From Xanthobacter flavus (GTDB taxonomy: Bacteria > Pseudomonadota > Alphaproteobacteria > Rhizobiales > Xanthobacteraceae): a stretch of DNA of 64,000 nucleotides. The notes below the pieces were generated by a model. The model did no database searches. It saw only the letters and a list, made by a program, of their open reading frames with translations, and was not told the DNA's origin. Shown piece by piece: positions 45,268-54,357 of the stretch. A program made the position numbers and the translations under genes. Location of the stretch: the NCBI RefSeq assembly GCF_017875275.1, contig NZ_JAGGML010000001.1, positions 1,426,001 to 1,490,000 on the forward strand, in the 5' to 3' direction. The stretch's first letter is position 1; every line of letters begins with the position of its first letter.

Positions 45268-48200
45268 GTGGATAGAGCGCGCACCTTCGACGGCACCAGC
45301 CCCCTGCTTCGCAGCGGCGGGATGGATGCCGCATCCTTCGACCGCCTCGCGCTGACGTCCGAGACCATCCGGGACGGCAGAAGCGACGGGCTTGAATCCT
45401 TCCTCGCGCAGGACGAGCTGACGGGCGAGCGCTGGCGGGTGAGATCCGCGCTGCGCGGCAGCCCGGCGGCGGCGCGTCTCGATCGGGAAGCGGCGCTGGC
45501 GCTCGGGCTGCAGCCCGACCTCGCGGACCCGCCCCAGCGGCTGGAGCACCGCAACCGTTTGATCCTCCTCTACCCGGATCGCCCCATGGCGACCCTCGCG
45601 GACCTGACCCCCGGCACGCTTGCCCCTGACGCGCTGCTCGATCTCGGCATGGCGATCGCCGGCGCGCTCGCCCGGCTGCACGCCCTCGGCGCCGTCCATG
45701 GCGGCCTCAGGCCGCCCTGCGTGCTGCTGGAGGAACGGGGACGGGTGCGGTTCCGCCATCTCGTCGGCGCCACGGGCAGCGACATGCCGGGGTTGGCGGC
45801 GCCCGATGCCATCGCCTACGCCGCGCCGGAGCAGGCGCGGCTCCATCGTCCGACCTGCGATGCCCGCAGCGATCTCTATGCGCTGGGCGTGCTGCTCTAC
45901 ACGCTGCTGGTCGGCCGGCTGCCGCTGCAGGCCGGCAGCATGGCCGAATGGCTGCACGCCCATGTGGCGGTCGAGCCGCCGCGCCCCGGCGCCGTGCGCG
46001 CCGACGTGCCGTCGGTTATCGATGCCATCCTCATGAAGCTCATCGCCAAGGATCCGGAGCAGCGCTACCAGAGCGCGGACGCGCTCGGGATCGACCTGCG
46101 CCTCGCCCGCGCCGCGCTGGCGGCGGGCGACGGCGCGGCGAGCTTCCCCCTGGGCCGGGGCGAGCTGGCGCGGCAGGGCATCGCGGCGCGCGGGCTGTTC
46201 GGCCGGGCCACGGAACTGTCGCAGCTGGTGGACGCCTTCGGGCGCGTCTCCCGCACGGGCTCCGGCGAGCTGGTCCTGATCCACGGCGAGGCGGGGGCGG
46301 GCAAGTCCGCTCTGGTCGAGCATTTCGCGAAGGCCTGGCTGCCGGCGGACGCGCAGTTCGCCGCCGGCAAGAGCGTGCTCTTGCAGGAGGGAATGCCCTA
46401 TGCGCCGTTCGCCCAGGCGCTGCGCACCCTCATCATGCGCGCGCTGGGGGAAAGCGCCGACGTGCTGGACGGGATCAGGGAGCGCCTCGCCTCCCACCTG
46501 ACGGGCTACAGCCGCCTCCTGATCGATCTCGTGCCCGAAGCGGAATTCATCCTGCCGGACAGCGGCGCCCTGCCCGAGGTAGCCGCGAGCCTGGCGCAGG
46601 CGCGCCTGGCGCGGGTGGTGATCCAGACCCTGAAGACGTTCGCGACGCCCGCCCGTCCCCTCGTCCTGTTCCTCGACGACCTGCAATGGATGGATGCGGC
46701 GAGCCTCGGCGCGCTTCAGGCGCTGATCCGCGAGGCGCCGCCCCATGTCCTGGTCATCGGCAGCTATCGCGCGGAGGAGGCGGCCCGCCATCCAGAGCTT
46801 TCGCGCCTGCTGACGGAGGCGCGCGACGGCCCGCTGCCGGCCACCGACATCCACATCGGCCCCCTGTCGGTGGCCGAGACGCTGGACTGCATCGCGAGCG
46901 CGCTGAACGGCGCGCCGGAGGACCTCGGCGAACTCGCGGACATCATCCATCGCAGGACCGGCGGCAACGCGTTCTTCATGAGGCAGCTTCTTCAGACGCT
47001 GTTCGACGACAAGGTTCTCGCCTTCGATCCCGAGACGCGGCGCTGGCACTGGGATGCGCGGCGCTTCGGCGCCTACGCGTCGGTGTCGGACTTCATGCTG
47101 CAGCGGCTCGATGCCCTGCCGCCGGCCCAGCGCGGCATCCTGCAACGGCTCGCGAGCGTGGGCGGGCGCTTTCCGGCAGCCCATGCCACGCGCCTCATCG
47201 ACCGGTCCGAGGACGAAACGGCGCACATCGCGGCCGCGCTCATGGAGGCCGGCCTGCTCCTGCGGCAGGATGCGGACTACGTCATCGCCCACGACCGCGT
47301 TCTCGAAGCCGCTTATGCCTCGCTTCCCGAGGCGGATCGCCCCGCCGAGCATCTCGCCATCGCCCGCCGCCTGATGGAGATCGCGCGCGACGGGGATGCG
47401 GACTGGGCCTTCGCCCTGGCCGCGCAGATCGAGCGGGCGGACCGCTCCGCGCTCGACGCGGCGGAGCGCGTGACCTTCGTGACGGCCTTGAGAACCGCCG
47501 CCCGCCGCGCCCGCAATGCCGGCGCCGTCCATCAGGCGGCAGGCCATATCGAGACCGCCCGCAGCCTCATGCCTGCCGACTGGCAGGTGAGCCACCACGC
47601 GCTGTTCGTCGAGGTGAAATGGCTGCATTGCGACAGCCTGCTCACCCTTGGACGGACGGATGAGGCCCTGCCGGCCATCGACAGGCTGCTCGCGATCGCC
47701 GCCAATCCCATCGACCAGGCGGACCTCTACCGCCTCAAGGCCACCGCGCGGACCATCCGGTCGGACTACGAAGGGGCGATCGACGAGGCCTTGGTGGGGC
47801 TCGCGCTCCTCGGTGTCGAACTCGAGCGGTCCGTGACGGACGAACAGCTCGAGCAGGCCTATCAGGCCTGTAGCGCCCGCCTCAACGCCCTCGACGTGTC
47901 CGCACTGCGCGACCTGCCGGAGAGCGCCGATCCCGCGCTGCGATCGGCGATGGCTCTGCTCTCCACCCTCAGCGCGTCCTTCTTCGTGCGTGGCAGCCTG
48001 CGCCTGCTGCACCTGATCAAGATCGTCGAGCTGACACTCGACCACGGATTGACGCCCGAGGGGGCCTACGGCTTTGCGTGGTTCGGCGTGTTCAGCGCCG
48101 ATCTTTACGGCGACTACGAGGACGGGTTGAGCTACGCCATGATGGCGCAGGAGATCGTCCAGCGGGATGGCTACGAGGCGCAGCGGACGGCGACGCTCCT

Positions 48201-50436
48201 GGCCCTCGACCAGGTGAGCGTCTGGACGCGGCCGCTGCGCTTCGCTCTCGACCGCGCGCGCGAAGCCGCGCAGATCGGCCTCACGGCCGGCGATCTCGGC
48301 TGGGCCTGCTACGCCCGCAACCACATCGCGTCCAACATGCTCATGCTGGGCGCACCCCTCCCGGCCGTGCGGGAGGACATCGAGGAAGGCTTGGCGTGGA
48401 CGCGCCAGTACAGGTATCGCGACATCGAGTTCATCCTGGCCGCGCAGCTCCGCCTCGCGGACACCCTCGCCTCCGGGGACTATGACGGCGCGCAGGTCGT
48501 TCCGGATCACGAGATCACGTCGCTCGCCACCCTCTTCTGGGTACAATATTATGCGGGAGTTATCTCCTTCCTGTTCGGCGATTTCGACCGCGCCCTGCCG
48601 CATCTGGAAAGGGCGGCGTCGCTGAGCTGGGCGGCGCCGGCGCACATCGACACGGCGGCGTGCGCGCTCTTCCTCGCCCTCGCGGTGGCGCGCACCAGCA
48701 CCGGCCCGGCCGCCCGGAAGGGCGCGCTGGAGCGGCTCGACGCCGTGCGGCAGTGCTTCGCCGACCGGGCGCGGCGCAATCCCTCCACCTTCGAGTGCAA
48801 GCATCTGCTGCTGGAGGCCGAGACGGCGCGGCTCGCCGGCCGGACGGCGGAGGCGCAGCGCCTCTATGAGCAGGCCGCGGACGCCGCGGCGGCGAGCGGC
48901 TTCGTGCACGAGCAGGCGCTGGCCTACGAGCTGGCGGCTCATTGCTGCCGGGAGGCCGGGCTCGAGATTCCCGCCGGCGGATACATGCAGGCGGCGATCA
49001 GCCACTACCGGCACTGGGGCGCTGCGGGCAAGGCGGACCAGCTGCTGCGCGCATTCCCGCTTCTCGCCGGCGGCGGGGCCGGCGCGCGCCTGCTCCCGGC
49101 GGGCGACGCGACGCCGGAGCCGGCGGGACAGGACGGCCTGAACCTCGAAGTCATGACCCGCGCCGCGCAGACGCTCGCCGAGACGGTGGGGCTCGATCAG
49201 GTCATCCGCACCCTGATGCGGGAGATGATCGTCCATGCCGGGGCGCAATATGGCCTTCTGATGCTCATGCGCGCGGACCAGCCGGTGATCGAGGCCTCGG
49301 CGCGCATCGAGAACCAGCAGGTGGACGTGGACCTCCGCTCGGCCGTTCCCACCGCGCAAAACCTGCCGCTGGCCCTGCTCAACACGGTGATGCGCACGCG
49401 CCGCACCACCGTCTTCGCCGACGCCGCCAGCGAGGAACCGGGCCTGCGCCCGGCGGGACACGGAGGCGTGCCCGCGCGCTCGCTGCTGTTCATGCCGCTC
49501 ATCAAGCGCGGCAGCCTCGTCGGCATCCTCTATCTGGAGAACAGCCTCGCGGCGGATGTCTTCACGCCGAACCGCACGGCGCTACTGGAGCTGCTGGCGA
49601 CGCAGGCGGCCATCTCGCTCGATGCCGCCCGCCTCTACAGCGATCTCATGGACGAGAACACGCGGCGGGCCAGCGCGGAGTTCGACCTGCGCGAGGCGCG
49701 GGCGGAGCTGGGGCGGGCCTCCCGCATGATGGCCATGGGCAATTACGCCGCCTCCATCGCCCACGAGATCAACCAGCCGCTGACCAGCATCGTGGCGAGC
49801 GCGGACGCGGCCACGCGCTGGCTCAGGAGGGCCGAGCCGGACGTGGGCGAGGCGCTGCAGGGCGTCGAGCAGATCCGGGCCTCGGGCATGCGCGCGGCGG
49901 GCATCGTCAAGTCCCTGCGCGCCCTCGCCAAGCGCTCGGCGCCGACGCTGGAGCCGATCCGCCTCGAAGACCTCGCCGAGGACGTGCTGCGGCTGGTGGT
50001 CAAGGATCTCCAGGCGAACGGCATCGTGCTCGACGCCCGCCTCGCGGAGGACCGTCGTCTTGTGGAGGCCGATCCGGTGCAGCTCCAGCAGGTGGTCTTC
50101 AACCTCATCACCAACGCCATCCACGCCATGGAGACGGCCGATCCCGACCGGAGGCGGCTGACCATCGAGACGGTGCAGGAGGCGGGAGAGGTGCGCCTGA
50201 GCATCGCCGACACCGGCTGCGGCATGAGCGAGGACGTGCTCGCCCGCATCTTCGAACCCTTCTTCACCACCAAGCACGCGGGCATGGGCATCGGCCTGTC
50301 CATCTGCCGCTCCATCATCGACGCGCACGGCGGCGTGCTGCGGGCGCGCTCGACCGTGGGAGAGGGCAGCGTCTTCTTCTTCAGCCTGAAGGCGCTCGAT
50401 GACACCGCCCGGCCGGAACCGGACGCGCAAACCTGA
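45268..50436 (+). CDS. Giant hybrid sensor: pseudokinase-AAA ATPase-TPR-GAF-histidine kinase (full length)
   Basis: A 1722-residue protein. In order: a Ser/Thr-kinase-like domain (about 50-275) with HGGLRP for HRDLKP and no DFG, hence a likely pseudokinase, though APEQ and SDLYALG are kept; AAA_16 with Walker A GEAGAGKS (about 339) and Walker B LFLDDLQW (about 466); an alpha-helical TPR-like span (about 700-1280); GAF (about 1291-1458); HisKA with SIAHEINQPL (about 1496); HATPase with NLITNAIHAME, DTGCGM and GMGIGLS. It is a paralogue of the 1-4858 gene along its length. The start is GTG; the ribosome site is weak. Site D suggests co-regulation with the TetR-linked transport and catabolic operons, so it may sense that pathway. 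Confidence 0.9.
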   Translation: MDRARTFDGTSPLLRSGGMDAASFDRLALTSETIRDGRSDGLESFLAQDELTGERWRVRSALRGSPAAARLDREAALALGLQPDLADPPQRLEHRNRLILLYPDRPMATLADLTPGTLAPDALLDLGMAIAGALARLHALGAVHGGLRPPCVLLEERGRVRFRHLVGATGSDMPGLAAPDAIAYAAPEQARLHRPTCDARSDLYALGVLLYTLLVGRLPLQAGSMAEWLHAHVAVEPPRPGAVRADVPSVIDAILMKLIAKDPEQRYQSADALGIDLRLARAALAAGDGAASFPLGRGELARQGIAARGLFGRATELSQLVDAFGRVSRTGSGELVLIHGEAGAGKSALVEHFAKAWLPADAQFAAGKSVLLQEGMPYAPFAQALRTLIMRALGESADVLDGIRERLASHLTGYSRLLIDLVPEAEFILPDSGALPEVAASLAQARLARVVIQTLKTFATPARPLVLFLDDLQWMDAASLGALQALIREAPPHVLVIGSYRAEEAARHPELSRLLTEARDGPLPATDIHIGPLSVAETLDCIASALNGAPEDLGELADIIHRRTGGNAFFMRQLLQTLFDDKVLAFDPETRRWHWDARRFGAYASVSDFMLQRLDALPPAQRGILQRLASVGGRFPAAHATRLIDRSEDETAHIAAALMEAGLLLRQDADYVIAHDRVLEAAYASLPEADRPAEHLAIARRLMEIARDGDADWAFALAAQIERADRSALDAAERVTFVTALRTAARRARNAGAVHQAAGHIETARSLMPADWQVSHHALFVEVKWLHCDSLLTLGRTDEALPAIDRLLAIAANPIDQADLYRLKATARTIRSDYEGAIDEALVGLALLGVELERSVTDEQLEQAYQACSARLNALDVSALRDLPESADPALRSAMALLSTLSASFFVRGSLRLLHLIKIVELTLDHGLTPEGAYGFAWFGVFSADLYGDYEDGLSYAMMAQEIVQRDGYEAQRTATLLALDQVSVWTRPLRFALDRAREAAQIGLTAGDLGWACYARNHIASNMLMLGAPLPAVREDIEEGLAWTRQYRYRDIEFILAAQLRLADTLASGDYDGAQVVPDHEITSLATLFWVQYYAGVISFLFGDFDRALPHLERAASLSWAAPAHIDTAACALFLALAVARTSTGPAARKGALERLDAVRQCFADRARRNPSTFECKHLLLEAETARLAGRTAEAQRLYEQAADAAAASGFVHEQALAYELAAHCCREAGLEIPAGGYMQAAISHYRHWGAAGKADQLLRAFPLLAGGGAGARLLPAGDATPEPAGQDGLNLEVMTRAAQTLAETVGLDQVIRTLMREMIVHAGAQYGLLMLMRADQPVIEASARIENQQVDVDLRSAVPTAQNLPLALLNTVMRTRRTTVFADAASEEPGLRPAGHGGVPARSLLFMPLIKRGSLVGILYLENSLAADVFTPNRTALLELLATQAAISLDAARLYSDLMDENTRRASAEFDLREARAELGRASRMMAMGNYAASIAHEINQPLTSIVASADAATRWLRRAEPDVGEALQGVEQIRASGMRAAGIVKSLRALAKRSAPTLEPIRLEDLAEDVLRLVVKDLQANGIVLDARLAEDRRLVEADPVQLQQVVFNLITNAIHAMETADPDRRRLTIETVQEAGEVRLSIADTGCGMSEDVLARIFEPFFTTKHAGMGIGLSICRSIIDAHGGVLRARSTVGEGSVFFFSLKALDDTARPEPDAQT

Positions 50437-50530
50437 GTATAGAAGACGCGGGCGGCCCGACCGGCCATAAGATGCGGGCGGCCCGCGCAGACGCCAGCGC
50501 CGGAGCACCATTCCCGGACCGGAGGTCATC

Positions 50531-52177
50531 GTGACGACGACCAACGCGCGCGAGCACCAGATGTTTCCCGCCTTCACTCCGCAGCAGATCGCCGTCGCGC
50601 GGCGCTTCGCCAGCGGCCCGGAGCAGCATTTCGCGGCCGGGGAGGCCCTCTACGAGATCGGCGCCGTGGACGCCCCTACCTGGCTGGTGATCTCCGGGAC
50701 GATCGAGGTGGTGCGGCGCGACGGGCTGTCGGGCGAGGCGCCCGTCACGGTCCACCACGCCGGGCAGTTCTCGGGCGAGGTGAGCCAGCTGGACGGGCGG
50801 CCCGCCATCGCCTCCGGCCGCGCCGGGGCGCAGGGCTGCACTGCCCTGCCCTTCGACGCCGCCCATCTGCGTGCCCTCGTCATCGGCTCGGCGGAGCTGG
50901 GCGAGATCATCATGCGCGCCCTCATCCTGCGCCGGGTCAATCTGATCGCCGAGGGCGGATCGGGGACGATCCTGATCGGCGTGCCGGACAGCCGGGAGGT
51001 GCTGGAGCTGCAAGGCTTCCTGAACCGCGCGGGCCTGCCCAACCTCGTCCTCGACGTGCGCAACGACGAGGAGGGCCGCGCTCTGGTCGCCCGCACCGGC
51101 GTGCAGCCGGACGAGCTGCCGCTGGCGGTATGCCCCGCCGGCGCGCTGCTGAAGCGTCCGACCATCGAGGAACTGGCCGGATGCCTCGGCATCGTGCCGC
51201 CGCTCGATCCCGAACGGCTCTACGACGTGGCCATCGTCGGCGCCGGGCCGGCGGGCCTCGCGGCGGCGGTCTATGCGGCGTCCGAAGGCCTGTCCGTTCT
51301 CGTGCTCGACGCGCGGGCCACGGGCGGGCAGGCGGGCGCCTCGGCGCGGATCGAGAACTATCTCGGGTTTCCCACCGGCATCTCGGGCCAGGCGCTGGCG
51401 GGACGCGCCTTCAACCAGGCGGTGAAGTTCGGCGCGGAGGTCGCCATTCCGGTCGCCGTCGAGCGGCTGGACTGCATCGGCGGCGCGCTGTCTCTGGCCT
51501 GCGCGGGCGACCGGCGCGTGCAGGCGCGCGCGGTGGTGATCGCCTCGGGCGCCCGCTATCGCCGGCCCGACGTGCCGGGCCTCGCGACGTTCGAGGGGGC
51601 GGGCATCTCCTATTGGGTGTCGGCGGTGGAGGCGCGCCTGTGCGGCGGGGAGGAGGTGGCCCTCGTCGGCGGCGGCAATTCGGCCGGGCAGGCCATCGTC
51701 TATCTCGCGCCGCATGTGAAGAAACTGCACGTGGTGGTGCGCCGCCCCCTCGCCGACACCATGTCGCGCTATCTCATCGACCGCATCGACGCGCTGCCCA
51801 ATGTGGAGCTGCATGTGGGCAGCGAGATCGCGAGCCTCGAAGGCGACCGCACCACGGGCCTCACCGCCGCCACCTTCCGCGACCGGCGCGACGGCAGCCT
51901 GCACCGGCGAGAATTGCGGCACATGTTCCTGTTCATCGGCGCGGACCCCAACGCCGCATGGGCCACCCCCTGCGTGGAGACGGACGGCAAGGGCTTCATC
52001 ACCACCGGCGCCGGCCGCCGCCCGCTGGAAACGAGCGTGCCCGGCGTCTTCGCCATCGGCGACGTGCGGGCGGGCTCCGTCAAGCGCGTCGCGGCCGCCG
52101 TGGGCGAGGGCGCGGCGGTGGTGGCGCAGATCCATGCCATGTTCGCCGAGGCGGCCGGCGACGAGGCTCCGAGATGA
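50531..52177 (+). CDS. Cyclic-nucleotide-binding domain fused to thioredoxin-reductase-like flavoprotein
   Basis: A 548-residue protein. Residues about 20-140 form a cNMP-binding/Crp-like sensor domain without DNA-binding part; about 140-215 is a linker domain; the rest is a thioredoxin-reductase fold with FAD motif GAGPAG (about 237), GGQAGASARIENYLGFP and NADPH motif VGGGNSAG (about 379). The CxxC redox pair normally between the two halves of the NADPH domain is absent: the place reads SYWVSAVEARLCGG. So it is not a standard thioredoxin reductase. GTG start with GGAGG 5 bp upstream; ATGA overlap with the zinc-finger gene. Confidence 0.88.
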   Translation: MTTTNAREHQMFPAFTPQQIAVARRFASGPEQHFAAGEALYEIGAVDAPTWLVISGTIEVVRRDGLSGEAPVTVHHAGQFSGEVSQLDGRPAIASGRAGAQGCTALPFDAAHLRALVIGSAELGEIIMRALILRRVNLIAEGGSGTILIGVPDSREVLELQGFLNRAGLPNLVLDVRNDEEGRALVARTGVQPDELPLAVCPAGALLKRPTIEELAGCLGIVPPLDPERLYDVAIVGAGPAGLAAAVYAASEGLSVLVLDARATGGQAGASARIENYLGFPTGISGQALAGRAFNQAVKFGAEVAIPVAVERLDCIGGALSLACAGDRRVQARAVVIASGARYRRPDVPGLATFEGAGISYWVSAVEARLCGGEEVALVGGGNSAGQAIVYLAPHVKKLHVVVRRPLADTMSRYLIDRIDALPNVELHVGSEIASLEGDRTTGLTAATFRDRRDGSLHRRELRHMFLFIGADPNAAWATPCVETDGKGFITTGAGRRPLETSVPGVFAIGDVRAGSVKRVAAAVGEGAAVVAQIHAMFAEAAGDEAPR

Positions 52178-52473
52178 GCTGCACCCACAAGAGAGCCATC
52201 CAAGAGGTGACGCCGAGCGCGAAGGGGTGCGAGGAGTGCCTGAAAATCGGCAGCGCGTGGGTACACCTGCGGCTGTGCCGGACGTGCGGCCATGTGGGCT
52301 GCTGCGACGACTCCCCCCACCGCCATGCACGCGCCCATTTCCGGGCCACCGGGCATCCCATCATCGAGGGCTATGATCCCCCCGAAGGCTGGGGCTGGTG
52401 CTACATCGATGCGGAGGAGGTGGACCTGCCCGACCAGACCCCGCAGGTCGGGCCGATCCCGCGCTTTTCCTGA
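52174..52473 (+). CDS. UBP-type zinc finger protein
   Basis: A 99-residue protein consisting of a ZnF-UBP domain: Cys/His ligands in SCTH (start), GCEEC, CRTCGHVGCC and HRHARAHF, then GHPI. In eukaryotes this fold binds the free C-terminus of ubiquitin; in bacteria the partner is unknown. Translational coupling to the flavoprotein before it (ATGA) suggests a physical or functional pair, a pairing I recall from other bacterial genomes. Confidence 0.9.
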   Translation: MSCTHKRAIQEVTPSAKGCEECLKIGSAWVHLRLCRTCGHVGCCDDSPHRHARAHFRATGHPIIEGYDPPEGWGWCYIDAEEVDLPDQTPQVGPIPRFS

Positions 52474-52509
52474 CGCCTGTCCGGCGCGTTCCGCCTGCGA
52501 TGCGCGCGG

Positions 52510-52523
52510 CATACTTTGGTTTG
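52510..52523. promoter_or_regulatory. YATAC-N4-GTWTR palindrome before the second AraC gene
   Basis: CATACTTTGGTTTG, ending 107 bp before the ATG at 52631. It is nearly identical to the site at 31190. Confidence 0.65.
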
Positions 52524-52630
52524 CCGCCATCCAACGCAGGTGTCGTGCGAAGCAATCTTCATGCGATTTCAGGGAGGTGCCCCGCCGGGGAAGATGGGCC
52601 GATCCAACCGAGCCATCCGAAGCGGAGCGC

Positions 52631-53140
52631 ATGATGTCCCTCGCCACTTCCCGCCCGAACGGCCCTTCCGCCATCCCCGCTGGCCTGGTGGTCGCCGGGC
52701 TCCTCGCCGATGCGCGCGAGGTCGTGGCCTTCGATCCCACGGTGGCGCGCTCGCTGCTCGCGCGGGCCATCGAGATCCTCGACACCGTGCCCGAGACGCC
52801 CCGCGCGTCCGGCCTCGCCCCCTGGCAGATCCGGCGGCTGGAGGCGTTCGTGGCGGCGCACATCGCCAGCAGCATCACGCTGGAGCGCATGGCGGCCTGC
52901 GTCGGCCTCAGCCCCAGCCATTTCGGGCGGGTGTTCAAGATCGCCCAGGGCGAGACGCCCCATGCCTTCGTGCTGCGCAAGCGGGTGGAGCGGGCGCGCA
53001 CGCTGATGGTGGAGAGCGCCCTGCCGCTGGCCGAGATCGCCCTCGACTGCGGCTTCTCGGACCAGAGCCACCTCAACCGCATCTTCCGCCGCTACAGCGG
53101 CATGAGCCCCAACGCCTGGCGCCGGATGACGCGCGCCTGA
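52631..53140 (+). CDS. AraC family transcriptional regulator (short)
   Basis: A 169-residue protein. About 60 N-terminal residues without a recognisable sensor fold precede a complete AraC DNA-binding domain: ERMAACVGLSPSHFGRVFK and AEIALDCGFSDQSHLNRIFRR, ending PNAWR. Two adjacent ATG codons at 52631 and 52634 are equivalent. Its layout resembles the 19706 gene, and both have the same kind of upstream palindrome, suggesting a layered stress circuit. Confidence 0.87.
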   Translation: MMSLATSRPNGPSAIPAGLVVAGLLADAREVVAFDPTVARSLLARAIEILDTVPETPRASGLAPWQIRRLEAFVAAHIASSITLERMAACVGLSPSHFGRVFKIAQGETPHAFVLRKRVERARTLMVESALPLAEIALDCGFSDQSHLNRIFRRYSGMSPNAWRRMTRA

Positions 53141-53180
53141 CGCGCGGCCATCCGGTTGTCTCTCACGCGCCCGGGGGCGC

Positions 53181-53861
53181 TCAGGCCGGCAGCGCGGCGA
53201 CGAAATCCCGGGAGTTGGACACCGCGCCGAAGACACCGCCCTGCATCTTCACCATCTTCACCGCGGCGGCGTGGTTGCCGGCGTCGGTGGCGCCGCAGCA
53301 ATCCTCCAGCAGGAGGCATTCGAAGCCGCGGTCATTGGCCTCGCGCATGGTGGTGTGGACGCAGACATCGGTGGTGATGCCGGTGAGGACCAGATTGCGG
53401 ATGCCGCGCGTGCGCAGGATCATCTCCAGGTCGGTGGCGTAGAAGGAGCCCTTGCCCGGCTTGTCGATGATGATCTCGCCCGGCAGCGGCGCCAGTTCCG
53501 GCACGATGTCCCAGCCCGCCTCGCCGCGCACCAGCACCTTGCCGCACGGCCCCGGATCGCCGATGCCGGCGCCGATCTGCCGCGACCGCCAGCGCTTGTT
53601 CTCCGGCAGATCGGAAAGATCGGGACGGTGCCCCTCGCGCGTATGGATGATCCAGTATCCCGCCGCCCGCATGGCCGCGAGCACGCGGGAGATGGGCTCC
53701 AGCGGCGCGCGGGTGAGCGAGATGTCGTACCCCATCGCATCCACATAGCCGCCGGGGCCGCAGAAATCGGTCTGCATATCGATGACGACCAGCGCGGTGT
53801 CCTTCGGCGAGATCACGCCGTCGAAGGGCCAGGGATAGGGGTCGGCGGCAATCACGGGCAC
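53181..53861 (-). CDS. biuH: Biuret amidohydrolase (isochorismatase-like cysteine hydrolase)
   Basis: A 226-residue cysteine hydrolase that should split biuret to allophanate and ammonia. The triad is D28, K134 and C167, with Q207; these match Asp36, Lys142, Cys175 and Gln215 of Rhizobium leguminosarum BiuH (as I recall it) at a constant offset of 8, and long segments such as [14 protein letters not shown] and [12 protein letters not shown] are characteristic. The start is GTG with GAGGAA upstream. No cyanuric acid or allophanate hydrolase lies in the window. A sigma-54-type promoter sits 50 bp upstream, consistent with use of biuret as nitrogen source. Confidence 0.88.
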   Translation of the reverse strand: MPVIAADPYPWPFDGVISPKDTALVVIDMQTDFCGPGGYVDAMGYDISLTRAPLEPISRVLAAMRAAGYWIIHTREGHRPDLSDLPENKRWRSRQIGAGIGDPGPCGKVLVRGEAGWDIVPELAPLPGEIIIDKPGKGSFYATDLEMILRTRGIRNLVLTGITTDVCVHTTMREANDRGFECLLLEDCCGATDAGNHAAAVKMVKMQGGVFGAVSNSRDFVAALPA

Positions 53862-53909
53862 GGGTTCCTCCAGATCGATGGGACGCGCAGCAGGCGCCCT
53901 CTCGACCGC

Positions 53910-53925
53910 AGCAAGATGCGGGCCG
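53910..53925 (-). promoter_or_regulatory. Sigma-54-type promoter of biuH
   Basis: On the - strand the sequence reads CGGCCCGCATCTTGCT, against TGGCACG-N4-TTGCW; the invariant GG-N10-GC is intact and TTGCT is exact. Transcription would start near 53898, giving a leader of about 35 nt before the GTG. Confidence 0.6.
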
Positions 53926-54021
53926 CCCGCGGGCGCGGTTTAAAAATACGATGTTTTGCAGAGGCTTATATCGACTTCCGGTCACGCAGTCGCCGGCCAG
54001 AGCGGGCCCTCGCCCCTGCAT

Positions 54022-54040
54022 TGCATGCACAGTGTATGCA
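54022..54040. promoter_or_regulatory. 19-bp palindrome between the divergent promoters
   Basis: TGCATGCAC, A, GTGTATGCA: 8 of 9 positions pair. It lies about 100 bp upstream of the biuH promoter and about 190 bp upstream of the other, suitable as an enhancer or operator. The arm spacing does not match the NtrC consensus I know, so the binder is unknown. Confidence 0.5.
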
Positions 54041-54226
54041 TATGCCTATTGATTGGGCTTATTTTAGCACGCACGCTCTAAATCAGAGGTAGCAACGTGC
54101 GGCCGTTACGCCCAAGCCGTCGCCCGGCAGGCCGGCGCCGCCGCTCTTCGTAAACCACTCTGCGTGCGTGGTTTTCCTCTCGGGCGTTCAGCCCACGACA
54201 AAAATTGCGTGTGTCGCGGTGGCAGA

Positions 54227-54242
54227 TGGCCCCTCGCTTGCT
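54227..54242 (+). promoter_or_regulatory. Sigma-54-type promoter of the ABC/thiocyanate-hydrolase-like operon
   Basis: TGGCCCCTCGCTTGCT fits TGGCACG-N4-TTGCW with GG-N10-GC spacing exact. Transcription would start near 54254, about 100 nt before the permease ATG. Confidence 0.65.
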
Positions 54243-54331
54243 TTGGTCAGGACGATCGAGCCGCCCAAGCCTCGCCCGGCGAGCGAGATGGCGCACGATC
54301 GTTCACGATGATCCCGGTATGCAACTGACCA

Positions 54332-54353
54332 TTTCTGATCGAATAATAGGCAA
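54332..54353. promoter_or_regulatory. Weak TetR-type operator before the permease gene (site E)
   Basis: TTTCTGATCG (54332-54341), AA, TAATAGGCAA. The left half and GATCGAAT match site D, but the right half is poor and the TTGACG element is missing. It ends 4 bp before the ATG. Confidence 0.25.
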
Positions 54354-54357
54354 ATAA

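Larger units (their letters stand above)
53862..54357. other. Divergent regulatory region, biuH versus thiocyanate-hydrolase-like operon
   Basis: About 500 bp with no gene and a relatively AT-rich centre (53938-54080). It holds sigma-54-type promoters on both strands, a 19-bp palindrome at 54022, and a weak TetR-type operator just before the 54358 start. Such an arrangement suggests shared upstream activation. Confidence 0.65.

Noticed and set aside
45103-49461. A 1452-codon open frame on the - strand opposite the giant kinase
   Set aside because: It is antisense to a gene with intact conserved domains, its translation is Arg/Gly/Gln/His-rich without any fold, and such shadows are expected at this G+C content.
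53181-53861. Calling this gene isochorismatase, nicotinamidase or maleamate amidohydrolase
   Set aside because: The Gln207 position and long conserved blocks fit biuret amidohydrolase much better; the neighbouring monooxygenases alone do not justify a maleamate call.
54022-54040. An NtrC enhancer site
   Set aside because: The palindrome is strong, but its arm spacing differs from the NtrC consensus TGCAC-N7-GTGCA, so it is listed only as an unknown operator.
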